From an uncultured Clostridia bacterium (GTDB taxonomy: Bacteria; Bacillota; Clostridia; Christensenellales; CAG-138): 60,738 bases of DNA. Location of the stretch: assembly GCA_944336475.1 (NCBI GenBank), contig CALVLD010000009.1:1-60738 (forward strand), given 5' to 3'. Shown here in pieces: positions 6,658 through 16,504 of this stretch. A model generated the notes under the pieces. The model did not search any database, had not been told where the DNA came from, and worked only from the letters and a program-made list of their open reading frames with translations. Both the position numbers and the translations under genes were made by a program. Each line of letters opens with the position of its first letter. Within the stretch, counting starts at the first letter, position 1.

Positions 6658-8301
6658 ATGAACAATAGTGGAGGATTAAGACGCTTTTCACGCATGGTCG
6701 CCGGCATTCTGGCGGTTCTGTGCCTGGTTGGCGTGTTGCCGATGGCCGTCATTGCCGAGGGTGTTGTTTTCCCGGCAGCAAGCTACACCGTCGCTTTCTG
6801 GGTCACCGATGGCACAGACAGCGATGCTGACGGCCTCTATGATTATTCTCAATTTGGGGAGGAGCAGACGGTTGCCGAAAGCGGCAATCCAGCCGCACCC
6901 ACGACAACGCCCGCCGGCTTTTCGGACGGCGGTAAGACCTACGTATTCTACGGTTGGGCGAAGAGCGTTGATAACGGAGTCACCTACGATACCGATAATC
7001 TGGTGCTGAATGCCGATATCCCGCAGGAGACGGTTACGGCCAACACGATCTATCGTGCTATGTATTCCAACTCTGCTCTGACGTCAACGCAATATGTTCT
7101 CGTTTCCGAGCCGGTAGACGGCGCCCCGCATATCGTTGTTGACACAAATTCCGGCGATTCCAAGGCGATGGGTAACACAAATCCCGTTATCGCAGATGCA
7201 GAATTGTATCCCTACTACCTTGTTCCCTATGATGTAGCTCTTTCCTCGGGCGAGGGTCTGGTTCTTACCCTTCCCACCGGTATGGAAGAAAATGCGGATG
7301 ACATCCTTTGGACGTTTACCGCTTCCGGTACCGACTGGGTATTGCAGAATGTCGGAAACAACAAGTATCTCACGGTTGACGAAACAACAGGGCAGATAAC
7401 GGTAAGCGATACGCAGACGAGCGTCGCATGGACCTATTCCGACTCAAAGTTCTTCTACAACGATACCTATCTGAGGTATAATGCGCTTGACGGCGGCACT
7501 CGCAGTGTTTCCGACGGCATGGAGGGCGTGCTTACCCCTGTTGAAACATACCATGTCCCCGAGGATATTCACAAGGTTTCGGACTCCGACAATTCTGCCG
7601 GTACGAATGTGGATCCGGGCAGGACTGATGCGACAAAGGGTACCATCACCTTGCAGTTCTCAGTTAACGGCGAGATCGTAAGCTACACGCAAGAGATTAC
7701 GACCGGCACATCAACGGAGCAGAGCTATACTTTCCCCACCCTTGATGCAGTGGGGGCGGATCTCACAGCGCTCTGTGAAGGGCATATTCAGGATACGTTT
7801 ATTGGCTGGTCTCCCGTCGAGTACGTCGATCCGACCAACACCGCTCCCTCCGTTCTGTACACTCCCGGTAACTATAATGGAACCTTTTCGAGCGATGTTA
7901 CCGAAACTTGGACGTACTATGCCGTATTTGCAAGTTCCGCTCCGGCCAAAACGGAGCAGGTGTACAGGCAGGCTACGGCAACAGACGTTGCTCATCCCTT
8001 CGGCATGGGTTCCAAGCTCGTCATTCTCACCGGCGATACAGGCGGATATGCCCTCACATGGGATGGCGGCACGCCCAACTATCTGACGCAGGCGACGAGT
8101 CCGTTCACCGTCAATGAGGATAGCACTAACGGAAACTACATAATTGTTGACGAGACTGCGCAGACCGACTATATCTGGTGCTATGACGGTTGGGCGATGT
8201 ACTCCGGCTTGCTGCTTGGCATGGCTAACGGAGCTTGGTATGTGGGCTCTGCGGGCGGATATGTTCAGGAATCGACGGAGAGCGAGTCGTATTTCTTATG
8301 A
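6658..8301 (+). CDS. Giant secreted repeat protein, N-terminal part (frameshifted)
   Basis: A 547-residue frame. Residues 1-33 are a clear Sec signal peptide: basic start, hydrophobic core GILAVLCLVGVLPM, and likely cleavage after VIA. Two kinds of module alternate after it. One is an InlB/Flg_new-like beta repeat (YTVAFWVTDGTDSDADG ... KTYVFYGWAK; later DTFIGWSPVEYVDPTNTAPS). The other is a beta-rich module with YLTVDE or YIIVDE and W-x-Y elements. The frame stops at TGA 8299-8301 in the middle of a module, and the protein continues in frame 2 from about 8291-8300. Removing one base from the stretch ATTTCTTA would join them. Together they encode about 2,500 residues. Function is unknown; a surface or extracellular adhesin-like role is inferred. 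Confidence 0.8.
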   Translation: MNNSGGLRRFSRMVAGILAVLCLVGVLPMAVIAEGVVFPAASYTVAFWVTDGTDSDADGLYDYSQFGEEQTVAESGNPAAPTTTPAGFSDGGKTYVFYGWAKSVDNGVTYDTDNLVLNADIPQETVTANTIYRAMYSNSALTSTQYVLVSEPVDGAPHIVVDTNSGDSKAMGNTNPVIADAELYPYYLVPYDVALSSGEGLVLTLPTGMEENADDILWTFTASGTDWVLQNVGNNKYLTVDETTGQITVSDTQTSVAWTYSDSKFFYNDTYLRYNALDGGTRSVSDGMEGVLTPVETYHVPEDIHKVSDSDNSAGTNVDPGRTDATKGTITLQFSVNGEIVSYTQEITTGTSTEQSYTFPTLDAVGADLTALCEGHIQDTFIGWSPVEYVDPTNTAPSVLYTPGNYNGTFSSDVTETWTYYAVFASSAPAKTEQVYRQATATDVAHPFGMGSKLVILTGDTGGYALTWDGGTPNYLTQATSPFTVNEDSTNGNYIIVDETAQTDYIWCYDGWAMYSGLLLGMANGAWYVGSAGGYVQESTESESYFL

Positions 8302-11300
8302 TGCTCCCTTTGATACGCTCGGCACATATGGCCAGCAGTATGCGCTGTTTATCGAGAGCAGCGACACTTACTATTACCTCAGTTACAGTAGCTACTATGA
8401 GAGCTTTGGCCTCACATCAAGCTCAAGTTCCGCAACGGCATTCTACGTTTTCGTAGCCGAGACCGCTCCCTACAACAACTATATCACCCTGCTCGACCCC
8501 CCCGTGGTCTACGATGCGACTTTCTCCGTCGATGGGAACACGGCTTCCGCATACGCCCCTGCACAGCTCGGGGTGGAGACTGCCGTCATGCCCGATCTCA
8601 CGGCTGAACAGGTGGCGGAGATCTGCGCCACCTGCGATCAGGACACATTCCTCGGCTGGATAACCTACGAGATTTCCGAAGCCACGGATACTGCGCCCAC
8701 ATCCACCATATACGCTCCGGGCGAAGAGGTGGCGCTCACTGCGGACACGACGTTCTATGCGCTGTTTGCAAAGGCGGAGGTAACGACTACAACGGGCGAC
8801 GGCCAGATCTATAGGCCGGTTTCTGAGGTCACATTCGGTAATAAGTATGTTATTCTCAATGCCACCTATGAATACAATGCGGTCTATGCGTCGGGCGCCG
8901 ATGCGTATTTGTCCCATGATGCGTCAAAGTACCAGATCCAGCAAGACGAGATTGGATACTATCTGCTTGTCAATGAGGAAACGGACACGAACTACATTTG
9001 GTATCTTGCGACCGACTCCGATGGCAATTACACAGTATACAGGGGTACATCAGCTGAAATAACGAACGGCTGTTGGTCTTATGATTCTACTTCTGCGGTG
9101 GTTAAGACATCATCAAGCAATGCTACTGCTACATACTTTGTAGCAACAGCAAGTCAAGACGCAACATATAACGCTGAGATTTTCAACATTAACTTTGGAA
9201 CAGACTTAAACTTCAACTACTGGGAATCACAAGGCGGAGCATACTACTACTACGCTGACAGCTATTCTTCCAATGACTTTATCGTCTTTGGTTACGACAG
9301 CGAAGCTACCACCATAACAACGGTCTACACCCAATACGTCACCCTGCTCGGCAAGGCGCCGGACTGCTTCCTGCTGGACGATGAGCTCCGTGCGGGCAAT
9401 ATAAAGCTCTACACTCCGATCACATTCGAAACGCCCCATGTCATGCTTGACCCGATCTCGGTCACGCTGTATATGCTTGGGCAGAACCAGTATATCCCCG
9501 ATTATCAGTCTTCCGCTCTCGTAACTCCATGGCTTTTTGCCATTGAAGAAAGCGACATTGTGACGCCTGAGGCGGAGCGCTGGTCGGTCACCGACAGGAC
9601 GAAAGTCGACTATGTCATTAACGATAACGGTACGATCACCGTCACTCCGCTGTCGCTTGGGCGAACCACCATCCTCTACACCGTGACCGATAAGTTCGGC
9701 TTCACCTATACCGCAACCTGCGAGGTCACGGTAAGGTATGACCAGTCCGGCACAGGGCACCTGCCCGGCATAGGCGAACCGGGCTATGTCGCCGAAAAGA
9801 AGGTTGCCGAGGGCGTCGACTTCCTTGCAACCGGCGTTGGCCATGTGGACATTGCGACTTACGGCACGCCTCTGAGCCGTCCTCTTGATGTTGTGCTGGT
9901 GTTCGATGCTTCCACGAGTATGGAAGATGCTTTGAGCACGGACAGCTCAACGACCAAGATTGCTTCAGCAAAGGCTGCGGCGGTCAGCTTTGCTGAGATA
10001 CTGCTCTCCGGCGAGGGCAATTTGAACAGCCTTGCCGTTGTCAGCTTCAACGACACTGCAACGATTGTTACCGGCACCGGCGCCGCAGCGGTGAGCAGCT
10101 TTATGGACAGCTCGCAGCTTTCTGCTGTGACTACTGCCATTGACGGCATCTCTCTTGCCGGCGGCACCGACTATGATGCGGCTCTTAGCGCGGCCTACGC
10201 CCTTATGTATGCTTCCGTTCAGGCGTACGGCGACGAGCATGACCGTGTTGTCGTCTTCATGACCGACGGCGCCCCCACAGACTACAGCAATGAAGACGTT
10301 TCGGTTTTGCTTGATACCATGCGAAATTACATAAGCTCATATTATAGCGCAGCAAGCGCAACCGAGCTGATGTGGAGGCAGTGGGTTCTCGGTGATGAAT
10401 ATGACGATGGTCTGAGTTATTCATTCTCAACAATGTTTGGCTCTGAAAATCTCAATGTTCGCTATGCCGACGGCCGCAACGTGTATGCGGAGGCAATCAA
10501 GGCGGCTACGCTCACCGATTTTAATACGGATCAGCAGGCTGCCGTCCTCGGTATAGGCGATCTGTACCCCATCGTTACCGAGGTTAAGCCCCTCAACGTA
10601 CCCATCCATACCATAGGCTTCGATCTTGCCGGAGGTTCCACGATTATGACATCCGGCGACACCCCGCTAATTACCTTCACAGGCGAAGAGTGTTCGGTTG
10701 CTCTTAACAATATCTCCTCCGGCACGGGCTATGCTCACGATGCCGCCAGCAATATCGATACGGTTCTGCGCCGCATAGCTCAGTCCATCAAGATTGCGGC
10801 TGAAAACTGCGTCGTTACCGACTACATCAGCGAGTACTTCGAGCTTTGCGTACAGACGACGACCGATAGTGACGGCGTTGTACACTACACCAACACCATT
10901 ACCGTCACCCGTTATCCGGTCGATGCGGACGGCAACCGTATTACCGACCCCGACTCCATTGAGGTCATCGAAGTCGTAACGCTTACGGGCACGAACGATC
11001 CCAACACGGGCGTCCCCACAATAACGGCTGCAAGCTCATCTCTTAAGGGCGAGTGCTATAATGCGACAGACAAGACTATTGAAGCGCAGTACTTCACCTT
11101 CTATGAGGCGGAGAAGAAATTCGTTTGGTATGTCGGCACGATCTCCGAGACCGAGATCGCACTCGACTTCTACGTCTACCTCAGGCCTGAGCACCGTCTT
11201 GCAAACGGTATGCAGACGTATCCGACAAACACCGAGTGTTCGCACACATACACGTCCGTTGACGGTAATGACGTAACGGAATACTATCCGGTCCCCACGC

Positions 11301-14152
11301 TTACATGGAACGGCGCATATGTCTACTATGAGCTGTACCTCGTTAACGAGAACGGCCAGCCCGTTGATATTAACGGCAACGTGCGTCTCTTCAAGGACAG
11401 GACGATCATTTACACGACTGCCCAAAACCCCGAAAGGCTGTACGCAGGCGAGAATCGGGAGTATATACTGGCCAATATACTGGCTGACCCGATGCTGTCC
11501 TCCTACGAGCCCTATGACTCCGTTTCGGCATACTCCGTCACGATCGGCGCCAACTATCAGGGCGGCGAGTATTCCATCACACAGGAGACCGGCAAAACGG
11601 CAACCGTTGCCAACGGCGTGCCTGCCGGCACGGGTACTACAGTGGGTAATGAAACTACCTACACCTTCACAAGCGGCAGCCTTTGCGCTACCTATGTATC
11701 TTTCCCGATTGTTCATAGGCTCACCATCAACCCGGATGTCATAGTCATTGACTATGGCCTCGGAGTATATGCTGACGTTACGGACAACGACCTGCTGCCG
11801 CAGTATGAGAGCGGCAAACAGCATCAGGCTCTTGTGGCAATGGGTAATGATGCGCCCGACTCCATAAATCAGATTGTGAATTCCTATGGCGGCTATTTGA
11901 CCTATGAGCTTGACGCCTCCTATGTGACGCGTGGGAACGTACTCAACGTGACCAAGGACGGTGAAAACTACGGCACTCTTGAGATTGTCACCAATTCCGA
12001 AAACGAGAATGTTGTATCCTACACCCCAAGTGCGGCTATGCTCTCCAATCCCACTACGATCGACGTCTATTACGCTGTCTATGCCGAGGCATTGACCGCA
12101 GAGGGCACAAGGGACTGCTACCTGTACTCCACGCTCACGATTGTTCCCGCAACCGTCATGTACTATGATGACAGCTTCGGCGGCATCTTCTACAACAACG
12201 GTGCATACGCCTCCGGATGGGGCAACTGGTCGAGCGTCGCCGGCGCATCTGCTGATGCGGTTCAGCAGACCTCCTACGCCAACTCCAACGGTAAGGTTCA
12301 TGTATTCGGCTATGATCCCTCATTCGTAGACTACGATACGCATTCGTTAAATTCCTACCATGGCGTTTCCGTCCGGAGCGCCGGTGAGAGCACCGAAGAT
12401 TTGTGGCCGTCTGTTGAATTCAGCTTCAAGGGTACCGGCTTTGAGGTTATTAGCGATACGACGACTGAGTCCGGTCTCATCGTTGTCCAGGTGGAGGACT
12501 CTGCTGGCAACACCGTACTCAGCACCCTTGTCGATAACTACTTCGGCGATGGCGCTCTGTATCAGATACCCGTGATCTCACGTGATTTGGGCGCTTACGA
12601 TGCTTACAGGGTGAAGCTGACATTCGTTTATAACGAATACTTCGCATCCATCCATGTGAATGACCCGGATAAGTCAGATATGTACTCGGTCATTGATGCT
12701 ATACGCATATTCAATCCGATCGACGTCAACGACGGAACCGGTCAGGCTGCTACTGCTCTCGATGCGTATATAGCGAGCAACGAGGCGTATCCTGAGATCA
12801 TCAATGTCAAGGATCTCGTCTCAAGTGCTCAGGATGTAACACGGTTTAATGACATAACCCTGTTTGCCGGCAGCGTCGCAGTTACGGAAGTGACCGACGG
12901 CAGCGCCTACCACATTGTAAGCGACGCCTCGAATATGGCGCTTAACGTTGAGGATGGCGCACTCAATGCGTCTGCTGACCGCATAACAGAGTGGACGTTT
13001 ACCGAGACCGATGACGGCTATACGATTTCTGCCGGCGGCTACTACCTCACCGTCGAGAATGCGGCGCTTGCCGTTACAACCACTGAGCCGACCGTGGGCA
13101 CCTACGGCTACATGTGGACGTATAATGCAAGTAAGGATCTGATTACCGGCCCGCTGCCGCTTGATCCTGCTGCGGAGGTAAGCTCGGAGCGCTACTATGC
13201 TCTCAGCTACTTTGAGGGCGTGACCGCTACCGACGGCTTTACAGTAGTTGCATCCAGCAGTCCCGACATTGATACGACTGCTATCAACGGTCTGCTCTAC
13301 ATGGATGGCGGTACCACGACAGATCCGTCTATCTATGACTACGAAGGCCCGAATAACGAGGTCTATGTCTACCCCGGATCTGCACTTGTGTTCCAGATCG
13401 TTGCGGAGGAGAAACCCGATAACGTGTACGTTGAGGTCAAGAGCCCGTTCGGCACGGACATCCCCGTGTACTTCCATGAGGATGGTGCGCCAATTGGCAC
13501 TACGGCGAGCGAGACCGTCGGTACGGCAACGGGTATGTATTATAAGCTGACCGATTACATGGTTTCCGATTGGACCTTGACAGATGGTCAGTATTACTCT
13601 GCATTCTTTGCAATCTACAATGCTTCGCCCAACATCAGCAAGGAGCATTCGCTGTCGGTCTGCAACATTCGCCTAACCTATGCAAGGGATCCCGGCAGCA
13701 AATCTGCTTCGCCTGCATTCACGATTGCCGGCTATCAGTCGATCTCCGAGGATCTTGAACAGCTCGAGTGGAACACCTACAGTCCGCTGTTCGACCTTGA
13801 CATCCACGGCATCAGGGCGGTTAACAGGTTCTCCACCGGCATCATAGGCAGGGTCAAGCTCAATCGCACTCAGCTCCTTGTGGAGACGTCCACTGATGTT
13901 GCTTCGCTGCTCATCAGGGATGTCAACGGGAATACTGTCGCACCGCTCAACGTCTCATACACAGATAACGACGGTGTTCGCAGCTGGACTGTAGTGCTTA
14001 GGCGGAGCTCCAACTGGTCGTATAGGCTCTATGTCACAACGGTGAGCGAGGTGTTTGACATGGTCAACCCGACAAGCATCACCGTAAGGATACCTGCCGT
14101 ACCGGTGTTTATCCCGCCGATTATCGGTGGCAGACGTGAAGGGATATGCTGA
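8144..14152 (+). CDS. Giant secreted repeat protein, C-terminal part with VWA domain (frameshifted)
   Basis: The frame opens at 8144, but genuine sequence starts near 8300, where YDAPFDTLGTYGQQYALF continues the module cut off upstream; the first 50 or so codons are the wrong-frame overlap. More InlB-like and beta modules follow (DQDTFLGWITYEIS). An Ig-like segment around 9550-9740 comes next, then a von Willebrand A domain (about 9880-10600) with the MIDAS motif DASTS near codon 588 and VFMTDGAPTD. After it are Cna-like or isopeptide-type beta domains and a long beta-rich C-terminal half. No LPXTG motif or membrane anchor is seen; the protein ends IPPIIGGRREGIC. VWA domains bind ligands through a metal ion, so cell or matrix binding is inferred. 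The promoter is at 6578. Confidence 0.82.
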   Translation: MLTRLRRPTISGAMTVGRCTPACCLAWLTELGMWALRADMFRNRRRASRISYDAPFDTLGTYGQQYALFIESSDTYYYLSYSSYYESFGLTSSSSSATAFYVFVAETAPYNNYITLLDPPVVYDATFSVDGNTASAYAPAQLGVETAVMPDLTAEQVAEICATCDQDTFLGWITYEISEATDTAPTSTIYAPGEEVALTADTTFYALFAKAEVTTTTGDGQIYRPVSEVTFGNKYVILNATYEYNAVYASGADAYLSHDASKYQIQQDEIGYYLLVNEETDTNYIWYLATDSDGNYTVYRGTSAEITNGCWSYDSTSAVVKTSSSNATATYFVATASQDATYNAEIFNINFGTDLNFNYWESQGGAYYYYADSYSSNDFIVFGYDSEATTITTVYTQYVTLLGKAPDCFLLDDELRAGNIKLYTPITFETPHVMLDPISVTLYMLGQNQYIPDYQSSALVTPWLFAIEESDIVTPEAERWSVTDRTKVDYVINDNGTITVTPLSLGRTTILYTVTDKFGFTYTATCEVTVRYDQSGTGHLPGIGEPGYVAEKKVAEGVDFLATGVGHVDIATYGTPLSRPLDVVLVFDASTSMEDALSTDSSTTKIASAKAAAVSFAEILLSGEGNLNSLAVVSFNDTATIVTGTGAAAVSSFMDSSQLSAVTTAIDGISLAGGTDYDAALSAAYALMYASVQAYGDEHDRVVVFMTDGAPTDYSNEDVSVLLDTMRNYISSYYSAASATELMWRQWVLGDEYDDGLSYSFSTMFGSENLNVRYADGRNVYAEAIKAATLTDFNTDQQAAVLGIGDLYPIVTEVKPLNVPIHTIGFDLAGGSTIMTSGDTPLITFTGEECSVALNNISSGTGYAHDAASNIDTVLRRIAQSIKIAAENCVVTDYISEYFELCVQTTTDSDGVVHYTNTITVTRYPVDADGNRITDPDSIEVIEVVTLTGTNDPNTGVPTITAASSSLKGECYNATDKTIEAQYFTFYEAEKKFVWYVGTISETEIALDFYVYLRPEHRLANGMQTYPTNTECSHTYTSVDGNDVTEYYPVPTLTWNGAYVYYELYLVNENGQPVDINGNVRLFKDRTIIYTTAQNPERLYAGENREYILANILADPMLSSYEPYDSVSAYSVTIGANYQGGEYSITQETGKTATVANGVPAGTGTTVGNETTYTFTSGSLCATYVSFPIVHRLTINPDVIVIDYGLGVYADVTDNDLLPQYESGKQHQALVAMGNDAPDSINQIVNSYGGYLTYELDASYVTRGNVLNVTKDGENYGTLEIVTNSENENVVSYTPSAAMLSNPTTIDVYYAVYAEALTAEGTRDCYLYSTLTIVPATVMYYDDSFGGIFYNNGAYASGWGNWSSVAGASADAVQQTSYANSNGKVHVFGYDPSFVDYDTHSLNSYHGVSVRSAGESTEDLWPSVEFSFKGTGFEVISDTTTESGLIVVQVEDSAGNTVLSTLVDNYFGDGALYQIPVISRDLGAYDAYRVKLTFVYNEYFASIHVNDPDKSDMYSVIDAIRIFNPIDVNDGTGQAATALDAYIASNEAYPEIINVKDLVSSAQDVTRFNDITLFAGSVAVTEVTDGSAYHIVSDASNMALNVEDGALNASADRITEWTFTETDDGYTISAGGYYLTVENAALAVTTTEPTVGTYGYMWTYNASKDLITGPLPLDPAAEVSSERYYALSYFEGVTATDGFTVVASSSPDIDTTAINGLLYMDGGTTTDPSIYDYEGPNNEVYVYPGSALVFQIVAEEKPDNVYVEVKSPFGTDIPVYFHEDGAPIGTTASETVGTATGMYYKLTDYMVSDWTLTDGQYYSAFFAIYNASPNISKEHSLSVCNIRLTYARDPGSKSASPAFTIAGYQSISEDLEQLEWNTYSPLFDLDIHGIRAVNRFSTGIIGRVKLNRTQLLVETSTDVASLLIRDVNGNTVAPLNVSYTDNDGVRSWTVVLRRSSNWSYRLYVTTVSEVFDMVNPTSITVRIPAVPVFIPPIIGGRREGIC

Positions 14153-14181
14153 TCCCGGAGTTTCGCAAGGAGGATTGAAAG

Positions 14182-14433
14182 ATGAAAAAATTGTATTCTA
14201 AGCCTACAATGATTATGGAAAGTTTTGCAATTTCGGAACATTTTGCGACGGGCGGCGGCGGATGCGACGAGCCTCTGCAAGCCACAAGCGATGCTTGCCT
14301 TGGGAACCTTTATATTCCCGGAATTGGCCAGCTTTTTCTGGACGAGACCATCTGCCAGGTGATTCCCGAAGACGGTGAGTACGGCGTGTGCTACCACATT
14401 TCGACCGCCGGCAATGTACTGATTTATTCATGA
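14182..14433 (+). CDS. Candidate RiPP precursor peptide, four cysteines
   Basis: An 83-residue peptide with a strong ribosome site (AAGGAGG). The N-terminal part, with KKLYSKPTMIMESFAISEHF, looks like a leader: the lysine-proline start and E-x-F pattern are typical of clostridial peptides handled by PqqD/radical-SAM systems. A Gly4 run (24-27) follows, then a core-like segment with Cys at 28, 39, 58 and 70 and a CYHIST motif near the end. Directly downstream are an HprK-like kinase, a radical SAM/SPASM protein and a PqqD-like protein, the standard companions of such precursors. There is no membrane segment. The modification and final product are unknown. Precursor function rests on context and leader pattern, not on a recognised named family. 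Confidence 0.72.
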   Translation: MKKLYSKPTMIMESFAISEHFATGGGGCDEPLQATSDACLGNLYIPGIGQLFLDETICQVIPEDGEYGVCYHISTAGNVLIYS

Positions 14434-14451
14434 GCCTGTGTAGGCTTACAA

Positions 14452-14480
14452 GGGCGTGCCGAAAGGCACGCCCGATTTTA
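14452..14480 (+). terminator. Attenuating terminator between precursor and modification genes
   Basis: GGGCGTGCC (14452-14460), GAAA loop, GGCACGCCC (14465-14473), then GATTTTA. It lies 18 bases after the precursor stop codon and just before the kinase start. Such partial terminators give more precursor than enzyme transcript in many peptide loci; the short T-tract suggests leaky termination. Confidence 0.7.
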
Positions 14481-14486
14481 GGTTAG

Positions 14487-15368
14487 ATGAGTGAGTACAT
14501 CTACAAATACAATATTGCCGGAGTGGGGATCGAGTTGAACTCGGATTTTCCGATCAAGTCTTTGCAGAACATACCTCTGTTTGAAGCCGACCCCGACTCT
14601 TTTGCATCCGGTGCAGTTATAAGGGTGTGTGAGGCCGAAACTATCGTGAAGCCGCATGCTGCCCCCGCATTCAGCTCGAACTATGTGGAATCATTTCCGA
14701 ATCCAAGTGGGTGCGTCATGATTCGTAAGCATCCACGCACGGGCGAAGCGTTTGCTGCGTTTGGCGAGGGCAACTCAGCAAACGAGTATGTCTTGGCCGT
14801 TAAGTCAAACGAGCTCGCAAACGAGGCTGTTATGCATCGGATACTCCTTTATGCAGGTCTGCCACACATACTGCTTCAAAAGGGCCGTTTGATGCTTCAT
14901 GCCTCCTATATATCATCAGCATCGGGCGGCGTAGTTTTTGCTGCTGCCTCGGGTGTAGGAAAATCGACCCAGGCACGGCTCTGGGAGGAGTACGCCGGTG
15001 CCGAAACGGTCAACGGCGATAGAGCCGTGATGTGGCTGACAGATGACAAAAGCGAAGTTATGGTCGGCAGTATGCCGTTTTGCGGCACCTCTGCCGTATG
15101 CAAAAACATTGATACAAGACTTTGTGCCGTCGCTTTGCCCGTCCAGGCGAGTGAGAACAGGCTCGTGCGCCTCAATGGTGTTAAAGCTATAAAAGCTATC
15201 ATCGAGAATGCGGTGATCGAAGACTGGCGAAGCGGCGAGGCCAATGCGGCTGCTGCGCTCGTATGTGAAATAGTCGAGCGAATACCCGTGTACCGCCTTT
15301 ATTGCCGCATAGATGAGCAGGCGGTCAGAATACTTGAGGAGGCGCTCAAACATGAAACCCACAAGTAA
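14487..15368 (+). CDS. HprK-like P-loop kinase of a peptide-modification locus
   Basis: A 293-residue protein. The C-terminal half resembles HPr kinase/phosphorylase-related proteins: HASYISSASGGVVFAAASG leads into the P-loop ASGVGKSTQA, followed by NGDRAVMWL and CGTSAVCKN. The N-terminal half (residues 1-130) is the divergent region usual for HprK-like proteins of RiPP loci (ScmC or lasso-associated type) and has no HPr-specific features. True HprK sits with lgt or ptsH genes; this one sits between a small Cys peptide and a radical SAM gene. It is therefore more likely to act on the precursor peptide, perhaps by phosphorylation, than on HPr. It overlaps the radical SAM gene by 17 bases. Confidence 0.8.
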   Translation: MSEYIYKYNIAGVGIELNSDFPIKSLQNIPLFEADPDSFASGAVIRVCEAETIVKPHAAPAFSSNYVESFPNPSGCVMIRKHPRTGEAFAAFGEGNSANEYVLAVKSNELANEAVMHRILLYAGLPHILLQKGRLMLHASYISSASGGVVFAAASGVGKSTQARLWEEYAGAETVNGDRAVMWLTDDKSEVMVGSMPFCGTSAVCKNIDTRLCAVALPVQASENRLVRLNGVKAIKAIIENAVIEDWRSGEANAAAALVCEIVERIPVYRLYCRIDEQAVRILEEALKHETHK

Positions 15369-16503
15369 CGGCGAACCGCTGATATCAATGCTCCTTCAAG
15401 CAAAGGCTGCCAAACTGGGCGTTCCCATTGTAGGCAACTTTGAGATCACGCCAAGATGCAATCTTGCCTGCAGGATGTGCTATGTGAGGCTCAGTAAGGA
15501 GCAGGTCATGGAGCGAGGCGGAGAACTCTCGACCGAAACATGGAAGTCGTACATAGCGGATGCCATAGACCAGGGTATGCTGCTGATGCTTCTGACGGGC
15601 GGTGAGCCTATGCTGCGCCCGGACTTTTCCGATATCTACGAATTTTCGCATGAGCGCGGAGTCCTGATCTCAATCAATACGAACGGAACTATGCTGACCA
15701 AGGAGCATTTGGACCTCTTTGCCAAGATGCCCCCTCTGCGTATAAACATGTCGCTCTACGGAGCGTCCGAAACAACATACGGCGATCTCTGTGGAGATGG
15801 GGACGCATTTAATCGCGTTGTCTCTGCGATCAAGATGCTAAGGGGTATCGGCATAGATGTAAAGCTCAATCACACCGTCACGCCGTATAATGTGTGCGAT
15901 ATGGAGGCTGTTCACATGCTGGCAAAAGAGCTGGAGGTGCCCGTGCAGATGGCATCGTATATGTTCCCCCCGGCTCGCCGCGGTGTGAATGCCGACAGCC
16001 GCCTTTCTGCAGAGGAGTCTGCAAAGGCGTCGCTCAAGATTGCCAAGCTCGGAATGACCGAGGAGCATTATGCAATGAGACTGCGACAGCTTGCCAACTG
16101 TGAGGCAGGTATCGGCTCAAATGATGAGTGCATGGAGCTCCCGGTTGCGGATGATGCGGAGAACGACGTCGGTGAAAAAGTAAGGTGCCGTGCCGGGGTG
16201 TGCAATTTCTGGCTCGCATGGGACGGCAATATGCTTCCATGCGGCATAATGCCATACCCGAAGGTGAATATCGAGGAGGCAGGTGGCTTTGCAAATGCGT
16301 GGCGCATGGTTCGTGAATATGTTCGGCAAATGCGGATGCCTGCTAAGTGCAGGGATTGCGCCTTACGTTCCGTTTGCGACGTCTGTGTGGCAGGGTGCAT
16401 ATGCGAGACTGGAGCTGCAAACGGCGTTCCTGAGTATATGTGCAGACGCATCGAAACTATGGTACAGTGTGCCAAGCATGAACTAAACGACAGGGAGAAA
16501 TAG
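15352..16503 (+). CDS. Radical SAM/SPASM peptide-modifying enzyme
   Basis: A 383-residue protein. The radical SAM cluster motif CNLACRMCY (C-x3-C-x2-C) is near residue 37, with LTGGEPMLRPDF and INTNGTML further on. The C-terminal SPASM region has many cysteines (CRAGVCNFWLAWDGNMLPCG ... CRDCALRSVCDVCVAGC) for auxiliary 4Fe-4S clusters. SPASM enzymes typically modify ribosomal peptides, for example through thioether or C-C crosslinks. The ATG at 15352 is chosen because AGGAGG lies nine bases upstream, inside the kinase gene. A PqqD-like protein follows one base after the stop codon. The likely substrate is the four-Cys peptide at 14182-14433 (inference). Confidence 0.92.
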   Translation: MKPTSNGEPLISMLLQAKAAKLGVPIVGNFEITPRCNLACRMCYVRLSKEQVMERGGELSTETWKSYIADAIDQGMLLMLLTGGEPMLRPDFSDIYEFSHERGVLISINTNGTMLTKEHLDLFAKMPPLRINMSLYGASETTYGDLCGDGDAFNRVVSAIKMLRGIGIDVKLNHTVTPYNVCDMEAVHMLAKELEVPVQMASYMFPPARRGVNADSRLSAEESAKASLKIAKLGMTEEHYAMRLRQLANCEAGIGSNDECMELPVADDAENDVGEKVRCRAGVCNFWLAWDGNMLPCGIMPYPKVNIEEAGGFANAWRMVREYVRQMRMPAKCRDCALRSVCDVCVAGCICETGAANGVPEYMCRRIETMVQCAKHELNDREK

Positions 16504-16504
16504 A

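Noticed and set aside
8291..8301. Programmed +1 frameshift like that of prfB in the giant surface protein
   Set aside because: The codon before the stop is TTA, a poor site for a +1 slip. There is no upstream ribosome-site-like stimulator at the right distance, and the shift would be in an unconstrained repeat module.
11036..12301. 421-residue open frame on the minus strand under the giant protein gene
   Set aside because: Antisense shadow of the VWA protein; composition (G, V, R, I rich) and lack of motifs fit a mirror frame.
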